A stretch of DNA of 64,000 bases, taken from the NCBI RefSeq assembly GCF_005849285.1, contig NZ_CP040517.1, positions 1,432,501-1,496,500 on the forward strand. The letters are read 5' to 3'. The position numbers were made by a program, and so were the translations under genes. The notes below the pieces were generated by a model. It saw only the letters and a list, made by a program, of their open reading frames with translations. It made no database searches and had not been told where the DNA came from. Position 1 is the first letter of the stretch; the number at the start of each line of letters is the position of its first letter. Below, piece by piece: positions 35,815-46,362 of this stretch. This DNA comes from Luteithermobacter gelatinilyticus. Its GTDB lineage: Bacteria; Pseudomonadota; Alphaproteobacteria; Sphingomonadales; Emcibacteraceae.

Positions 35815-36681
35815 ATGATCTTATTAATTCATATCGGGGGCTTGATTGGTTGGTTTTTGATCTGTTGGGCGGCTGTTCGTCTGTGTCTTTGCGTAGCACA
35901 ACGTTATAAATGGTTGAGCCGTAAAAAGAATTATTCAGTTCTGAGGAAAGTCATCCTATTCGTTGTTTTTGCAGCGCCCTTTTCATCAGATATTTTTTTC
36001 TATTTTTATCAAGCCATCACCTTTCCTTATGTCTGCGATCGTTTGGCGGGATATCAGCCCAAAAATCCACAAAAACTGACTTCTATAATCAATTCAACAG
36101 AAGATGGGGCGACATATTTTTATTATCTACCGTTGCCGGGCGTAGAATTTGTAGAGTGGAAAAAGAACACGCCCAAGGGCCAGGGAACATGGAAAGGGTT
36201 CCCCGCGGGCCTGTACCGGTTTGCCTATTATCCGCAAGGGGCCCAGGAATGTGGTGATCTTGTTGTGTTCGATACGAAAATTAATGACAGGATGGCATCA
36301 TTGCAAAAGCTTTATCAGGAAAAAGAATATCCTTTGGCGGATCGGGCGGGACAGTGTATCGGCGTGGAACAGGTCGAAACATTCCAAGCAAAATATACGA
36401 TCACTTCGTCGAAGGATCGCCACTACCCATCGGGTTTTGGTTATGATGTTGATTTACGTTCCATTCGACTTCTTGACCGGCGAAGCGAGCAGGTAGTGAG
36501 TATATTCAACTTGGTTAATGCCACTTATCCTGCACCGGTTCTCAATATCTTTTTGGGAATTACAGGGTTCATTGGCTGCGTAAATACTGACAGTACATAT
36601 ACGGAGTTTGAGCCTGTTCGCGGTCGTATCATGGAATATGACAAATTTAGTATCGAGCGTGGCTTCTTTATTTTGGACTAA
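35815..36681 (+). CDS. Hypothetical membrane protein in decayed accessory island
   Basis: A 288-residue protein I do not recognise. Two membrane helices lie near the N-terminus (about residues 2-24 and 42-60), then a 170-residue domain with aromatic residues and four cysteines, and a further hydrophobic stretch (PVLNIFLGITGFIGCV) near 240. ATG 35815 has GGTGG five bases upstream. The gene is AT-rich compared with its surroundings, intact, and lies between RTX-like and Rhs remnants. Such a gene placed behind a polymorphic toxin is often an immunity or accessory protein, but that is inference only. Confidence 0.6.
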   Translation: MILLIHIGGLIGWFLICWAAVRLCLCVAQRYKWLSRKKNYSVLRKVILFVVFAAPFSSDIFFYFYQAITFPYVCDRLAGYQPKNPQKLTSIINSTEDGATYFYYLPLPGVEFVEWKKNTPKGQGTWKGFPAGLYRFAYYPQGAQECGDLVVFDTKINDRMASLQKLYQEKEYPLADRAGQCIGVEQVETFQAKYTITSSKDRHYPSGFGYDVDLRSIRLLDRRSEQVVSIFNLVNATYPAPVLNIFLGITGFIGCVNTDSTYTEFEPVRGRIMEYDKFSIERGFFILD

Positions 36682-36697
36682 TTTGAAGGGGGAAAAA

Positions 36698-36844
36698 ATG
36701 TCAAATATTATTGAAAAGCCTTGGGCAGCCGCGACTACCAAATTCAAGGTCAAAGCTTATGAATCCGCTTTAAGGGCAAAAGCTGCTTATGCCAGTTTTG
36801 ATAAAAGTAGTAAAAATGTAAAAATGGGGACAGTATACTATTAA
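36698..36844 (+). CDS. Truncated small ORF ending in the GGGGACAGTATACTATT repeat
   Basis: ATG 36698 has AGGGGG six bases upstream, and follows the membrane protein by 16 bases. The frame gives MSNIIEKPWAAATTKFKVKA and a further Ala/Lys-rich helix. The last seven codons and the stop come from the repeat at 36820-36843, so the original gene was longer and was cut when that sequence arrived. The original function is unknown. Confidence 0.5.
   Translation: MSNIIEKPWAAATTKFKVKAYESALRAKAAYASFDKSSKNVKMGTVYY
36820..36843. repeat. Single arm of the GGGGACAGTATACTATT repeat
   Basis: AAAAATGGGGACAGTATACT followed by ATTA, the same as the arm at 35520-35544 over about 22 bases. With the pair at 35517-35597 it brackets the membrane protein gene, 1.3 kb apart. 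Confidence 0.85.
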
Positions 36845-36939
36845 TCTATATTTATAGATGGAATCGAGTTGCGCTTTGTCTGTTCTTTGAAAATGTTCAA
36901 TATTTTTCTTTTGCTGTCCGGTTGGTTTGTCGGATCTTG

Positions 36940-37362
36940 ATTTATACTTACGACGACAGCGGCAATCTCACCTCCGGCGGGGCGACTGGCTGCTTTATGC
37001 CTATGACGCGCTGGGACGAAAGGTGAGGAAGTTGCAGCAGACGGGCGGGGCCTATGGCGCCATCGGCATCACCTGTGCCGCGTCCCGGACCAATGTCTAC
37101 TACGCCTATGACCTTGTGGGGCGGCAGACCCGGCTGCGGTTTGGCGACAACAGCCATGTGATCGATCACGCCTATAACGGGGCGGGCCCTTGACGACCTT
37201 TCAACCCTGATGTCCAAATATCCCGTTCCTCTGGAAGCCGGGATCGGGGGGATAGAGGCTTTGGAGTTTGCTGCCAATGAAGAATATCTTCTGGCGTATG
37301 ACAGTTTGTTGGAGGCTGGTTTTGCCATTGCCGCGATAGGGTTGTCGGATACTGTTTCGTGA
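36940..37362 (+). pseudogene. Rhs/YD-repeat protein remnant with frameshifts
   Basis: Three frames in turn carry recognisable sequence. The first (from 36940) is YTYDDSGNLTS. The second (from about 36975) is LLYAYDALGRKV and NVYYAYDLVGRQTRLRFGDN, classic YD repeats of Rhs and wall-associated proteins. The third (from about 37190) is ALDDLSTLMSKYPVPLEAG and runs to TGA 37362. At least two frameshifts separate them, and no start is present. It is the relic of a large surface or polymorphic-toxin protein. Confidence 0.75.
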
Positions 37363-37616
37363 AGTGTACAACTCGGCATTCGTCAAAGAGGATCGTCATC
37401 CTTACCGTCCCATATGAAACTTGATGTGTTGGCTTTAGACACAAGCTTTCAGCAATAGCTGTGCATAGCCCTTAAAAACTTTCGGTTTTTAGCACTACAT
37501 TAAACCTTGCTTAACGACCTTTAACTATAACTGTCTCAAATAAGGACACTGTTAGAGTCGGAAGAACCTGTACAACCAGGTGCTCCGGGTCCTCAAGGAT
37601 AAAGGGTCAAGTCAGA
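37363..37616. other. Intergenic region upstream of motA
   Basis: About 250 bases with no gene. A small hairpin AAAAAC-TTTCG-GTTTTT near 37474-37490 could end transcription from the remnant region. The motA promoter must lie here, but no clear flagellar sigma motif is visible. Confidence 0.4.
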
Positions 37617-38492
37617 ATGCTTGTTATAATTGGTCTTATCATCGTAATTGTGATGGTTTTCGGCGGCTATGTGCTGGCCGGGGGAAAAATGGCGCCCATC
37701 CTGAAAGCCTTGCCCCTCGAAGGCATGATCATCGGGGGGGCCGGGGTCGGGGCGTTCATGGTCAGCAATGGCGGCCGGGTGATCAAAAAAGGCGTGGCCG
37801 GGCTTGGGAAAGTCATCAAGGGCCCCAAATGGAAGGCGGAAGATTACAAGGATCTTTTGAGCCTGATGTTTCTACTTACCAAGCTGATCAAGACCAAGGG
37901 CGTAATCGCCTTAGAACCGCATATTGAAAATCCGCACGACAGCAAGATTTTCAACAATTTCCCCAAACTGGCCGGTGACCATCATGTGGTGGACTTTATT
38001 TGTGATTATCTGCGGATGACCACGATGAATTTTGACGATCCGCATCAGGTTGAGGATGTCATTATGAAGGATCTGGAAAAACACCACCACGAAGCCAGCG
38101 AGGGCGCCCATGCGTTAGCGGTGCTGGGGGAATCCTTTCCGGCGTTGGGGATTGTGGCCGCGGTGATGGGCGTGATCAAGACCATGGGCAGCATCGATCA
38201 GCCTATCGAAGTTCTGGGGGCCATGATTGGCGGGGCGCTGGTGGGAACTTTCCTGGGGATTCTGCTGTCTTATTGTGTAACAAGTCCCATCGCCGCCCGG
38301 TTGCAGCAGATCATTGATGAGGAAGGCCACTTCTTCCATGTGATCAAGGATGTACTGATTGCTCATCTGCACGGCAACGCCCCCCAGATTTCTGCCGAAA
38401 TCGGGCGGCGCAGCGTGCCCGCAGACATGCAGCCCAGCTTCTATGAACTTGATGAAGCGGTTCAGGAACTGCCCAATGACCTGCTGAATTAA
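37617..38492 (+). CDS. motA: Flagellar motor stator protein MotA
   Basis: The 291-residue proton-channel subunit of the stator. It has the MotA start LVIIGLIIVIVMVFGGYVLAGG, a second helix (MIIGGAGVGAFMVSNGG), a cytoplasmic loop with charged residues, and the paired C-terminal helices containing FPALGIVAAVMGVIKTMGSID and LVGTFLGILLSYCVTSPIAARL. It stands alone, 6.5 kb from motB, which faces the other way. Confidence 0.95.
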   Translation: MLVIIGLIIVIVMVFGGYVLAGGKMAPILKALPLEGMIIGGAGVGAFMVSNGGRVIKKGVAGLGKVIKGPKWKAEDYKDLLSLMFLLTKLIKTKGVIALEPHIENPHDSKIFNNFPKLAGDHHVVDFICDYLRMTTMNFDDPHQVEDVIMKDLEKHHHEASEGAHALAVLGESFPALGIVAAVMGVIKTMGSIDQPIEVLGAMIGGALVGTFLGILLSYCVTSPIAARLQQIIDEEGHFFHVIKDVLIAHLHGNAPQISAEIGRRSVPADMQPSFYELDEAVQELPNDLLN

Positions 38493-38521
38493 TCGGGATT
38501 GGGTCTAATTGCTATAATATA

Positions 38522-39601
<1,080 letters not shown>

Positions 39602-39831
39602 TTATTTTATAAATACAAATGCTATGCGCCCATTTTATCGAAAAACGGCGCAAAAATCTTTGAAAAAGCCTCGGGCGGGGTAGGGTATTCCTACAAACGG
39701 CATTTTTCCCGATTTGTGGTTTTTTAACGGCTATTAACAGCTTGTTAGGGGTTCTTGGGGTATATCTTGGGAGGTTTTGAGAAATCATTGCTTAAATTTT
39801 GAAATGTTAAGGACAACCCGAGGCAAGCCAT

Positions 39832-40347
39832 ATGTCAATTGCACCTCACAGCAGTACTCTGATCGGAGGGCATGAAACCCCGGAAGCGCGCACAAAACAC
39901 AATTTTCTGGAGTGTCTGCGCCTGATTGAACGGTTGCACCGCCGTATGTTGGACATCGTCAAAAATCGCCTTGATAGCATGGGAATGGCCGACATTAATA
40001 GCGTCCAGGCCCTGTTGATTTACAATATTGGTGATCATGAAATGACAGCAGGAGACCTGAGAAGCCGGGGATATTATCTGGGCTCCAATGTGTCCTATAA
40101 TCTCAAAAAACTGGTGGAGGGCGGATATATCATGCAGGAGCGTTCCGAACATGACCGCCGGGCACTCCGGATCTGGTTGAGCGACAAGGGCAAAGAAGTC
40201 TGCCGTCTGGTGAACGAGCTTTTTGATGAAAATTTGGATATTATCAAGGAGCGCTCCATATTTGAGGATCAGGATATTACGCAATTGCGCAATGCCCTGC
40301 GTAATCTGGAGAGTTTCTGGAGTGATATGTTGAGATTTCAGATCTGA
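39832..40347 (+). CDS. MarR family transcriptional regulator (LdtR-like)
   Basis: A 171-residue winged-helix regulator. The HTH has DINSVQALLIYNIGDHEMTAGDL and RGYYLGSNVSYNLKKLVEGGYI, and the wing is RSEHDRRALRIWLSDKG. It resembles LdtR from Rhizobiales, which controls an L,D-transpeptidase and stress genes. It stands alone before hemA. Its own target is not evident. Confidence 0.85.
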   Translation: MSIAPHSSTLIGGHETPEARTKHNFLECLRLIERLHRRMLDIVKNRLDSMGMADINSVQALLIYNIGDHEMTAGDLRSRGYYLGSNVSYNLKKLVEGGYIMQERSEHDRRALRIWLSDKGKEVCRLVNELFDENLDIIKERSIFEDQDITQLRNALRNLESFWSDMLRFQI

Positions 40348-40401
40348 TGATTGACATAAATCATCGCCAGCGCGCGCCCTATTCTGATAAAAGAATGCTA
40401 T

Positions 40402-40433
40402 AATGCCTCTGAACCTCCTGTTCAGGGGCATTT
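40402..40433 (+). terminator. Rho-independent terminator after the MarR gene
   Basis: AATGCCTCTGAAC pairs with GTTCAGGGGCATT (one G-T) around CTCCT, followed by TTTG. The T-run is short. Confidence 0.7.
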
Positions 40434-40541
40434 GATTATGTGATATGGCGGGCCGATTGTCGTGGGCGAGGGGACGGTTTTTTTCTTCCCTTGAGCGCCA
40501 TTATCGGGTACCACATGAGAAGTTTCTTAAAGAAGTAAGGC

Positions 40542-41768
40542 ATGACGATGGATTATGATCGCATTTTTTCGGACGCTCTCAAGAAAATCAAGTCAGAGGG
40601 GCGGTATCGGGTCTTTATGGACATCGAACGTCAAAAAGGCGAGTTCCCCAAAGCCATCTGGCATGTGGATGGCCAAACCCGTGAAATCGTGGTTTGGTGC
40701 GGAAATGATTATCTTGGCATGGGGCAGCATCCGGTTGTGATCAAAGCCATGGAAGACGCGCTGGACAAGGTGGGCGCCGGCGCCGGGGGCACCCGCAATA
40801 TCTCTGGCACCAACCATTATCATGTTCTTCTGGAACAGGAACTTGCGGACCTTCATGGAAAGGAAGCCGGGTTGCTTTTTACCTCCGGTTATATTTCCAA
40901 TGAGGCGACCTTGAGCACTATGGGCAAGCTGATGCCCGGTTGTGTGATCTTTTCCGATGAGCTGAATCACGCCTCTATGATCAGTGGCATCAGAAACAGC
41001 GGATGTGAAAAACATGTTTTCCGGCACAATGACGTGGATCATCTGGAAGATTTGCTGAAACAGACAGATCCGGAACGCCCCAAACTGATTGCCTTTGAAT
41101 CCGTTTATTCCATGGATGGCGATTTTGGGCCAATCGAGGCGATCTGCGATCTGGCTGATAAATACAACGCGCTGACATATCTTGATGAAGTGCATGCCGT
41201 GGGCATGTATGGACCGCGGGGCGGCGGCGTTGCTGAGCAGTTGGGCCTGATGGACCGGCTGACTGTGATTGAGGGCACGCTGGGCAAGGCGTTTGGCCTG
41301 ATGGGCGGGTATATCACTTCGACTCATAATATTGTGGATGCAGTGCGCAGTTTTGCGCCAGGATTTATTTTTACCACGTCCCTGTCGCCAGTGCTTGCGG
41401 CCGGTGCGCTGGCCAGCGTACGGCATTTAAAAATCAGCAGCACGGAACGGCAGGAGCATCAGGAGCGGGCGGCAACCCTGAAACAAATGATGCGCGACGC
41501 CAGCCTGCCGGTCATGCCGTCCACCAGTCATATTGTGCCTGTTCTGGTCGGGGATCCGGTGATCTGCAAAAAAGCTTCCGATATGCTGTTGAATGATTTT
41601 GGCATTTATGTTCAGCCGATCAATTATCCCACGGTGCCGCGCGGGACGGAACGTCTGCGCTTTACACCATCGCCGCTGCATACGGATGAAATGATGCAAC
41701 ATCTTGTCGAAGCATTGCGGGCGGTGTGGGACCGGCTGGATATTGACAGGGTTTCCTGCGCGGCCTGA
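40542..41768 (+). CDS. hemA: 5-aminolevulinate synthase (Shemin pathway)
   Basis: The PLP enzyme that condenses glycine with succinyl-CoA, the first step of heme synthesis in alphaproteobacteria. The 408-residue protein has the [13 protein letters not shown] start, [40 protein letters not shown], and the PLP lysine Lys249 in EGTLGKAFG, one residue from the catalytic lysine of Rhodobacter ALAS. A start at the second ATG (two codons later) is possible. A short gene of unknown function follows 33 bases on. Confidence 0.97.
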   Translation: MTMDYDRIFSDALKKIKSEGRYRVFMDIERQKGEFPKAIWHVDGQTREIVVWCGNDYLGMGQHPVVIKAMEDALDKVGAGAGGTRNISGTNHYHVLLEQELADLHGKEAGLLFTSGYISNEATLSTMGKLMPGCVIFSDELNHASMISGIRNSGCEKHVFRHNDVDHLEDLLKQTDPERPKLIAFESVYSMDGDFGPIEAICDLADKYNALTYLDEVHAVGMYGPRGGGVAEQLGLMDRLTVIEGTLGKAFGLMGGYITSTHNIVDAVRSFAPGFIFTTSLSPVLAAGALASVRHLKISSTERQEHQERAATLKQMMRDASLPVMPSTSHIVPVLVGDPVICKKASDMLLNDFGIYVQPINYPTVPRGTERLRFTPSPLHTDEMMQHLVEALRAVWDRLDIDRVSCAA

Positions 41769-41801
41769 TCTCGGGCTTCTGGATACAACGGGCAACGGGC
41801 C

Positions 41802-41990
41802 ATGAACCGTGATCATGAAGAAGAATTCCTGGTAGAGTTCATTCAGGTGGGCAATTCCGTCAAGGTATCAGCGGTTGATCCCAGAACCGGTCGGGAAGTG
41901 TCCATTGTGGGCTCCCCTCGTGCCAGTCAGGCCGAGCTTAGCCGTCTGGCCATCAATAAACTGAAATATGTTCTTTCCAGGGAACAATAA
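41802..41990 (+). CDS. Small conserved alphaproteobacterial protein
   Basis: A 62-residue soluble protein with the pattern VEFIQVGNSVKVSAVDPRTG, then EVSIVGSPRASQAELSRLA and INKLKYVL. It has no catalytic motif I know. I think it belongs to the small DUF6898 group seen next to hemA or glyA in alphaproteobacteria, but the family name is from memory. Confidence 0.65.
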   Translation: MNRDHEEEFLVEFIQVGNSVKVSAVDPRTGREVSIVGSPRASQAELSRLAINKLKYVLSREQ

Positions 41991-42213
41991 GTCTTTTGTC
42001 ACTGTCCGATCATTTTCGATATCGCGAGGATACAAGGCAGAAAGCTGTCGTGTGAGTAATACGATACGCTGTTCAGGCAGGCGGGATTTGCAACAAAAGA
42101 GTCTTTTTTACCATACAGATGGTAGGCAAGCGGCAGATCATATGATATGAAGCGCCATAGAGTTTGGCACGCCACAGGCCGCCGGGCGGCCATGATCCAG
42201 GGAACTTGTCGAG

Positions 42214-42648
42214 ATGTCCAAAGAAACCATTGCCTTAGCCAGCGATCACGGTGGTTTTACCCTGAAGAAAATCCTCAAGGAAGAATTGGAAAAAGCGGGT
42301 TATGATCCCCTTGATCTGGGATGCCACAGCCTTGAGTCGGTGGATTATCCCGATTATGCCGAAGCCATGGCGCAGTGTCTTGCCGAGGGCCGGGTGTCTC
42401 GCGGGGTTCTGATCTGTGGGTCGGGTATTGGTATCAGTATTGCCGCCAATCGCCACCGGCATGTGCGGGCGGCCCTTGTCCATGACGGTCTGACGGCACG
42501 GTTGTCCCGGGAACACAACAACGCTAATGTCCTGGTGCTGGGGGAACGTACGACAGGTGTGGATGTGGCCCGCGATTGCCTGCATATTTTTCTGAATACG
42601 GACTTTGAAGGAGGTCGGCATGAACGCCGGGTCGCCAAGATGTCCTGA
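42214..42648 (+). CDS. rpiB: Ribose 5-phosphate isomerase B
   Basis: RpiB interconverts ribose 5-phosphate and ribulose 5-phosphate. The 144-residue protein has the SDHGGFTLKK start, the catalytic Cys68 in ICGSGIGISIAANR, and SREHNNANVLVLGER. It lies 80 bases before glyA on the same strand, a frequent pairing in alphaproteobacteria. Confidence 0.95.
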   Translation: MSKETIALASDHGGFTLKKILKEELEKAGYDPLDLGCHSLESVDYPDYAEAMAQCLAEGRVSRGVLICGSGIGISIAANRHRHVRAALVHDGLTARLSREHNNANVLVLGERTTGVDVARDCLHIFLNTDFEGGRHERRVAKMS

Positions 42649-42727
42649 CGGCAGATTGCCGGTTTAAATGCTGGCACATATCCAGAAACTTACGACACAA
42701 AATTTTGAAAGGTAAGGATTGAGTTCC

Positions 42728-44008
42728 ATGTCATCTTTTGATCTGAAAAACTTCTTCACGGCACCGCTTGCAGACACGGATCCTGAAATTCTTGAGGCTA
42801 TCAATAGCGAAATGGGTCGCCAGAGAGAGCATATTGAGTTGATCGCTTCTGAAAATATTGTCAGCCGGGCCGTGCTCGAAGCGCAGGGATCAATCCTTAC
42901 CAACAAATATGCCGAAGGCTATCCGGGCCGGCGTTATTATGGCGGGTGCGAATTTGTGGATGTGGCGGAAAGCCTAGCCATTGAGCGGGCGAAAAAACTG
43001 TTTAATGCGGGTTTTGTAAATGTGCAGCCCCATTCCGGGGCCCAGGCCAATGGCGCTGTTATGATGGCTTTGCTGAAACCGGGTGATACGATCATGGGGA
43101 TGTCTCTTGATGCCGGGGGGCATCTGACGCATGGTGCGCCGCCAGCCCAAAGCGGGAAATGGTTCCATGCGGTTCAATATGGTGTACGCCGGGAAGACGC
43201 CCTGATTGATTTTGATCAGGTCGAGGCATTGGCCAAGGAACATCGCCCGAAACTGATTATCGCCGGCGGATCGGCTTATCCCCGGGTGATCGACTTTAAA
43301 CGCTTCCGGGAGATTGCCGATGAGGTGGGGGCCTATCTCATGGTGGATATGGCGCATTTCGCCGGGCTGGTTGCCGGGGACGCGCATCCCAACCCCATGG
43401 AATTTGCACATGTGGTGACAACCACGACACACAAGACCCTTAGAGGGCCGCGGGGCGGCATGATCCTCACCAATGACGAGGCCATCGCCAAAAAGATCAA
43501 TAGTGCGGTTTTTCCTGGCCTGCAGGGCGGTCCGCTGATGCATGTGATTGCAGCCAAGGCTGTTGCCTTTGGCGAGGCCCTGCGTCCTGAATTCAAACAA
43601 TATGCCGCCAATGTGGTCGCCAACGCCAAGGTCCTGGCTCAAAAGCTGAAAGATGGCGGGTGCGACATTGTTTCCGGTAGTACCGATACGCATCTGATGC
43701 TGGTAGATCTGCGGCCCAAAGGGCTGACCGGTCGGGATGCAGACGCTTCACTGGGGCGGGCGCATATTACCTGCAACAAAAACGGTGTGCCGTTTGATCC
43801 CGAAAAACCCATGGTCACGTCAGGCATCCGGCTGGGAACCCCCGCCGGCACCACCCGCGGGTTCGGGACTGCCGAATTCGAAAAAATCGGCGATTATATC
43901 GTTGAGGTTCTGGACGGTCTGGTGGCCAACCGGGAAGATAATTCTGCTGTGGAAAATGCCGTACGTGAAAAAGTTGTTGCCTTGTGCCAGGAGTTCCCCA
44001 TTTATTAA
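42728..44008 (+). CDS. glyA: Serine hydroxymethyltransferase
   Basis: A 426-residue PLP enzyme that converts serine and tetrahydrofolate to glycine and methylene-tetrahydrofolate. The core is present: [41 protein letters not shown], and the PLP lysine Lys236 in [16 protein letters not shown] 42728 is chosen; a TTG three codons upstream is in frame but less likely. AAGGTAAGG precedes it. nrdR and the riboflavin genes follow on the same strand. Confidence 0.97.
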   Translation: MSSFDLKNFFTAPLADTDPEILEAINSEMGRQREHIELIASENIVSRAVLEAQGSILTNKYAEGYPGRRYYGGCEFVDVAESLAIERAKKLFNAGFVNVQPHSGAQANGAVMMALLKPGDTIMGMSLDAGGHLTHGAPPAQSGKWFHAVQYGVRREDALIDFDQVEALAKEHRPKLIIAGGSAYPRVIDFKRFREIADEVGAYLMVDMAHFAGLVAGDAHPNPMEFAHVVTTTTHKTLRGPRGGMILTNDEAIAKKINSAVFPGLQGGPLMHVIAAKAVAFGEALRPEFKQYAANVVANAKVLAQKLKDGGCDIVSGSTDTHLMLVDLRPKGLTGRDADASLGRAHITCNKNGVPFDPEKPMVTSGIRLGTPAGTTRGFGTAEFEKIGDYIVEVLDGLVANREDNSAVENAVREKVVALCQEFPIY

Positions 44009-44065
44009 AAGGGAATTCATATTACAATAGGGCAGTTTTAACGGATACGTGCAGAGGAGAGCCTG

Positions 44066-44536
44066 ATGCGGTGCCCATTTTGTGGAAATGATGACACACA
44101 GGTCAAGGACTCCCGTCCGACCGAAGATAATTCCGCAATCCGCCGCCGGCGCTCCTGTAGCGCTTGTGGCGCCCGCTTTACTACCTTTGAGCGGGTGCAG
44201 CTGCGCGAGCTTACGGTGCTGAAGAAAAACGGGCAGCGCGTTCCGTTTGAACGGGAAAAGCTGGAACGTTCCATTCGTCTGGCACTGCGCAAACGGCCTG
44301 TGGATGAAGAAAAGGTGGAACGCATGATCAATGGGATTGTGCGCCAACTGGAAAGCATGGGCGAAAGCGAGATTGAATCGAAACAGATCGGCAAACTGAT
44401 CATGGAAGGTTTGGGCAATCTGGACAAGGTGGCTTATGTGAGATTTGCCTCCGTGTATAAAAACTTCCGCGAGGTCAAGGATTTCGAGGACTTTGTTGGC
44501 ACCCTTGCCGGTGAGCCGGAACCCGAAAAAACCTGA
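44066..44536 (+). CDS. nrdR: Transcriptional repressor NrdR
   Basis: NrdR represses ribonucleotide reductase genes when loaded with dATP. The 156-residue protein has the N-terminal zinc ribbon (Cys3, Cys6, Cys31, Cys34) with [17 protein letters not shown], then the ATP-cone starting [18 protein letters not shown]. The usual alphaproteobacterial order glyA-nrdR-ribD is kept. Confidence 0.97.
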   Translation: MRCPFCGNDDTQVKDSRPTEDNSAIRRRRSCSACGARFTTFERVQLRELTVLKKNGQRVPFEREKLERSIRLALRKRPVDEEKVERMINGIVRQLESMGESEIESKQIGKLIMEGLGNLDKVAYVRFASVYKNFREVKDFEDFVGTLAGEPEPEKT

Positions 44537-44631
44537 GACAGACAGGCTGTAGCAGGCCGTGAAAGGGGTCGGGCAGGCCGGCAGTAACCGTCCGGCATCA
44601 CACAAATCGCTTTGGAAAAGGGCTTGGGGCT

Positions 44632-45744
44632 TTGAAAAAACAGGAGCAACAGGACAGAGACTATATGGCTGCGGCCCTGTCACTGGCCCGGCGTGGGTTG
44701 GGGCGTGTGGCGCCCAACCCCGCGGTGGGCTGTATTATTGTGGACAGCCAGGGGCATGTGGCCGGTCGGGGCTGGACACAACCGGGCGGTCGCCCCCATG
44801 CCGAAACGATCGCCCTAAATCAGGCCGGGGACAGAGCCCGGGGCGGCTGTGCTTATGTGACGCTGGAACCCTGTGCCCATCATGGGCAGACCCCGCCCTG
44901 CGTGGAAAGTCTGATTTCTTCGGGCATCAAACGGGTTGTCGTGGCAACTACGGATCCGGACCGGCGCGTGAATGGCAAGGGACTGGACATTCTCAGACAG
45001 GCCGGCATCGAGGTGCAGAGCGGGGTTCTGAAAGAGGCCGCTGATGAGGTTAATGCCGGTTTCTTTCTCAAGGTTCAGCAGAACCGCCCTTTGGTTACAG
45101 CCAAGATTGCCTCGACCCTGGACGGCAAGATTGCGCTGGCCAATGGAAAAAGCCAATGGATCACCGGCGCCGAGTCCCGGGCGCGCGGCCATGCCTTGCG
45201 GGCCGTCCATGACGCTATTTTGACTGGAATAGGCACGGTTTTGGCAGATGATCCCGCACTCACCTGTCGTTTGCCGGGGCTCGAAGAGCGCTCGCCCATT
45301 CGCGTGGTGCTGGATAGGGAGTTACGCCTTCCCGCTGAGTGTCAACTGGCGCAGACTGCAGCTGAAATTCCGACATGGGTCATGACGGCCTGTGAAGAGC
45401 GCGAGAAAAAACAAAAACTTGCCGATTTGGGAATAGAGGTGATTAATGTCGCTGTAGGGGGCGATGGTAAGTTGTTTCTGCCCGAAGTGATGAAATCCCT
45501 GGCGCAAAGGGGAATTACCCGGCTTTTGACGGAGGGAGGCGGAAAACTTAATGCTTCCCTGATCCGGTCAAGTCTGCTAGACCGTCTTGTGTGGTTCAGG
45601 GCCTCTTCGCTGATTGGTGAAGACGGGGTATCGGCTGTTGGCCTTCTTGGTCTGGAAAAGCTGGAACATATGCCGCGCTTTACAAAAATCTTTGATGGAG
45701 TTGCAGGCGCTGATTGCTGGGAAGAATACAGGATAACGTACTGA
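44632..45744 (+). CDS. ribD: Riboflavin biosynthesis protein RibD (deaminase/reductase)
   Basis: A bifunctional enzyme: the N-terminal cytidine-deaminase-like domain removes the amino group of the pyrimidine, and the C-terminal DHFR-like domain reduces the ribosyl. Zinc ligands are His56 and Glu58 in RPHAETIAL, and Cys81 and Cys90 in EPCAHHGQTPPC. The reductase part begins near residue 145 (RPLVTAKIASTLDGKIAL). The start is taken as TTG 44632, which gives the usual RDYMAAALSLARRGLG opening; ATG 44665 would cut it. ribE follows with one base between. Confidence 0.93.
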   Translation: MKKQEQQDRDYMAAALSLARRGLGRVAPNPAVGCIIVDSQGHVAGRGWTQPGGRPHAETIALNQAGDRARGGCAYVTLEPCAHHGQTPPCVESLISSGIKRVVVATTDPDRRVNGKGLDILRQAGIEVQSGVLKEAADEVNAGFFLKVQQNRPLVTAKIASTLDGKIALANGKSQWITGAESRARGHALRAVHDAILTGIGTVLADDPALTCRLPGLEERSPIRVVLDRELRLPAECQLAQTAAEIPTWVMTACEEREKKQKLADLGIEVINVAVGGDGKLFLPEVMKSLAQRGITRLLTEGGGKLNASLIRSSLLDRLVWFRASSLIGEDGVSAVGLLGLEKLEHMPRFTKIFDGVAGADCWEEYRITY

Positions 45745-45745
45745 A

Positions 45746-46345
45746 ATGTTTACAGGAATTGTTACGGATATCGGCCGCGTCAGAGCCATTGAGCATAAAG
45801 GTGATACTCATATGGTGATTGAAACCGCCTATGACACGCACAGTATAGATATCGGGGCCTCCATCGCCTGTTCTGGTGTCTGCCTGACAGTGGTGGACAA
45901 GGGGGAGGACTGGTTTAGTGTGGATGTGTCTGCCGAAACACTATCGCGTACGGTCCTGGGAGACTGGGCCCCTGGCAGCCGGATCAATCTGGAGCGGGCC
46001 TTGAAAGTAGGGGATGAGTTGGGCGGGCACATTGTCACCGGGCATGTGGACGCCGTGGGCGAGGTCATCAGCCGTAAACCTGACGGAGAGTCGTTGCGGT
46101 TGCAGGTTTCGATACCTGAAGCGCTTGCAAAGTTTGTTGCCGAAAAGGGGTCTATTACCATTAATGGCGTTTCCCTGACCGTTAATGAAGTAACAAAGGA
46201 TGAACAGGACCGCCATCTGTTTGGCGTCAACATTATCCCGCATACACAAGAAAAAACCACGTTTAACGAGATCCGCGCGGGCGATCGGGTCAATCTTGAA
46301 ATTGATATTCTGGCGCGTTATGTAGCCAGAATGAATGAGCTATAA
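45746..46345 (+). CDS. ribE: Riboflavin synthase (alpha subunit type)
   Basis: The last step of riboflavin synthesis, dismutating two lumazines. The 199-residue protein has two lumazine-binding repeats, beginning MFTGIVTDIGRV and GHIVTGHVDAVGEV. The first repeat has the conserved SIACSGVCLTV, the second SITINGVSLTV. It is named ribE in most bacteria with this type (ribC in E. coli). Confidence 0.95.
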   Translation: MFTGIVTDIGRVRAIEHKGDTHMVIETAYDTHSIDIGASIACSGVCLTVVDKGEDWFSVDVSAETLSRTVLGDWAPGSRINLERALKVGDELGGHIVTGHVDAVGEVISRKPDGESLRLQVSIPEALAKFVAEKGSITINGVSLTVNEVTKDEQDRHLFGVNIIPHTQEKTTFNEIRAGDRVNLEIDILARYVARMNEL

Positions 46346-46362
46346 TTGAAGGCCGGAATACC

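Noticed and set aside
42061-42213. Short RNA before rpiB
   Set aside because: No strong pairing beyond small chance hairpins.
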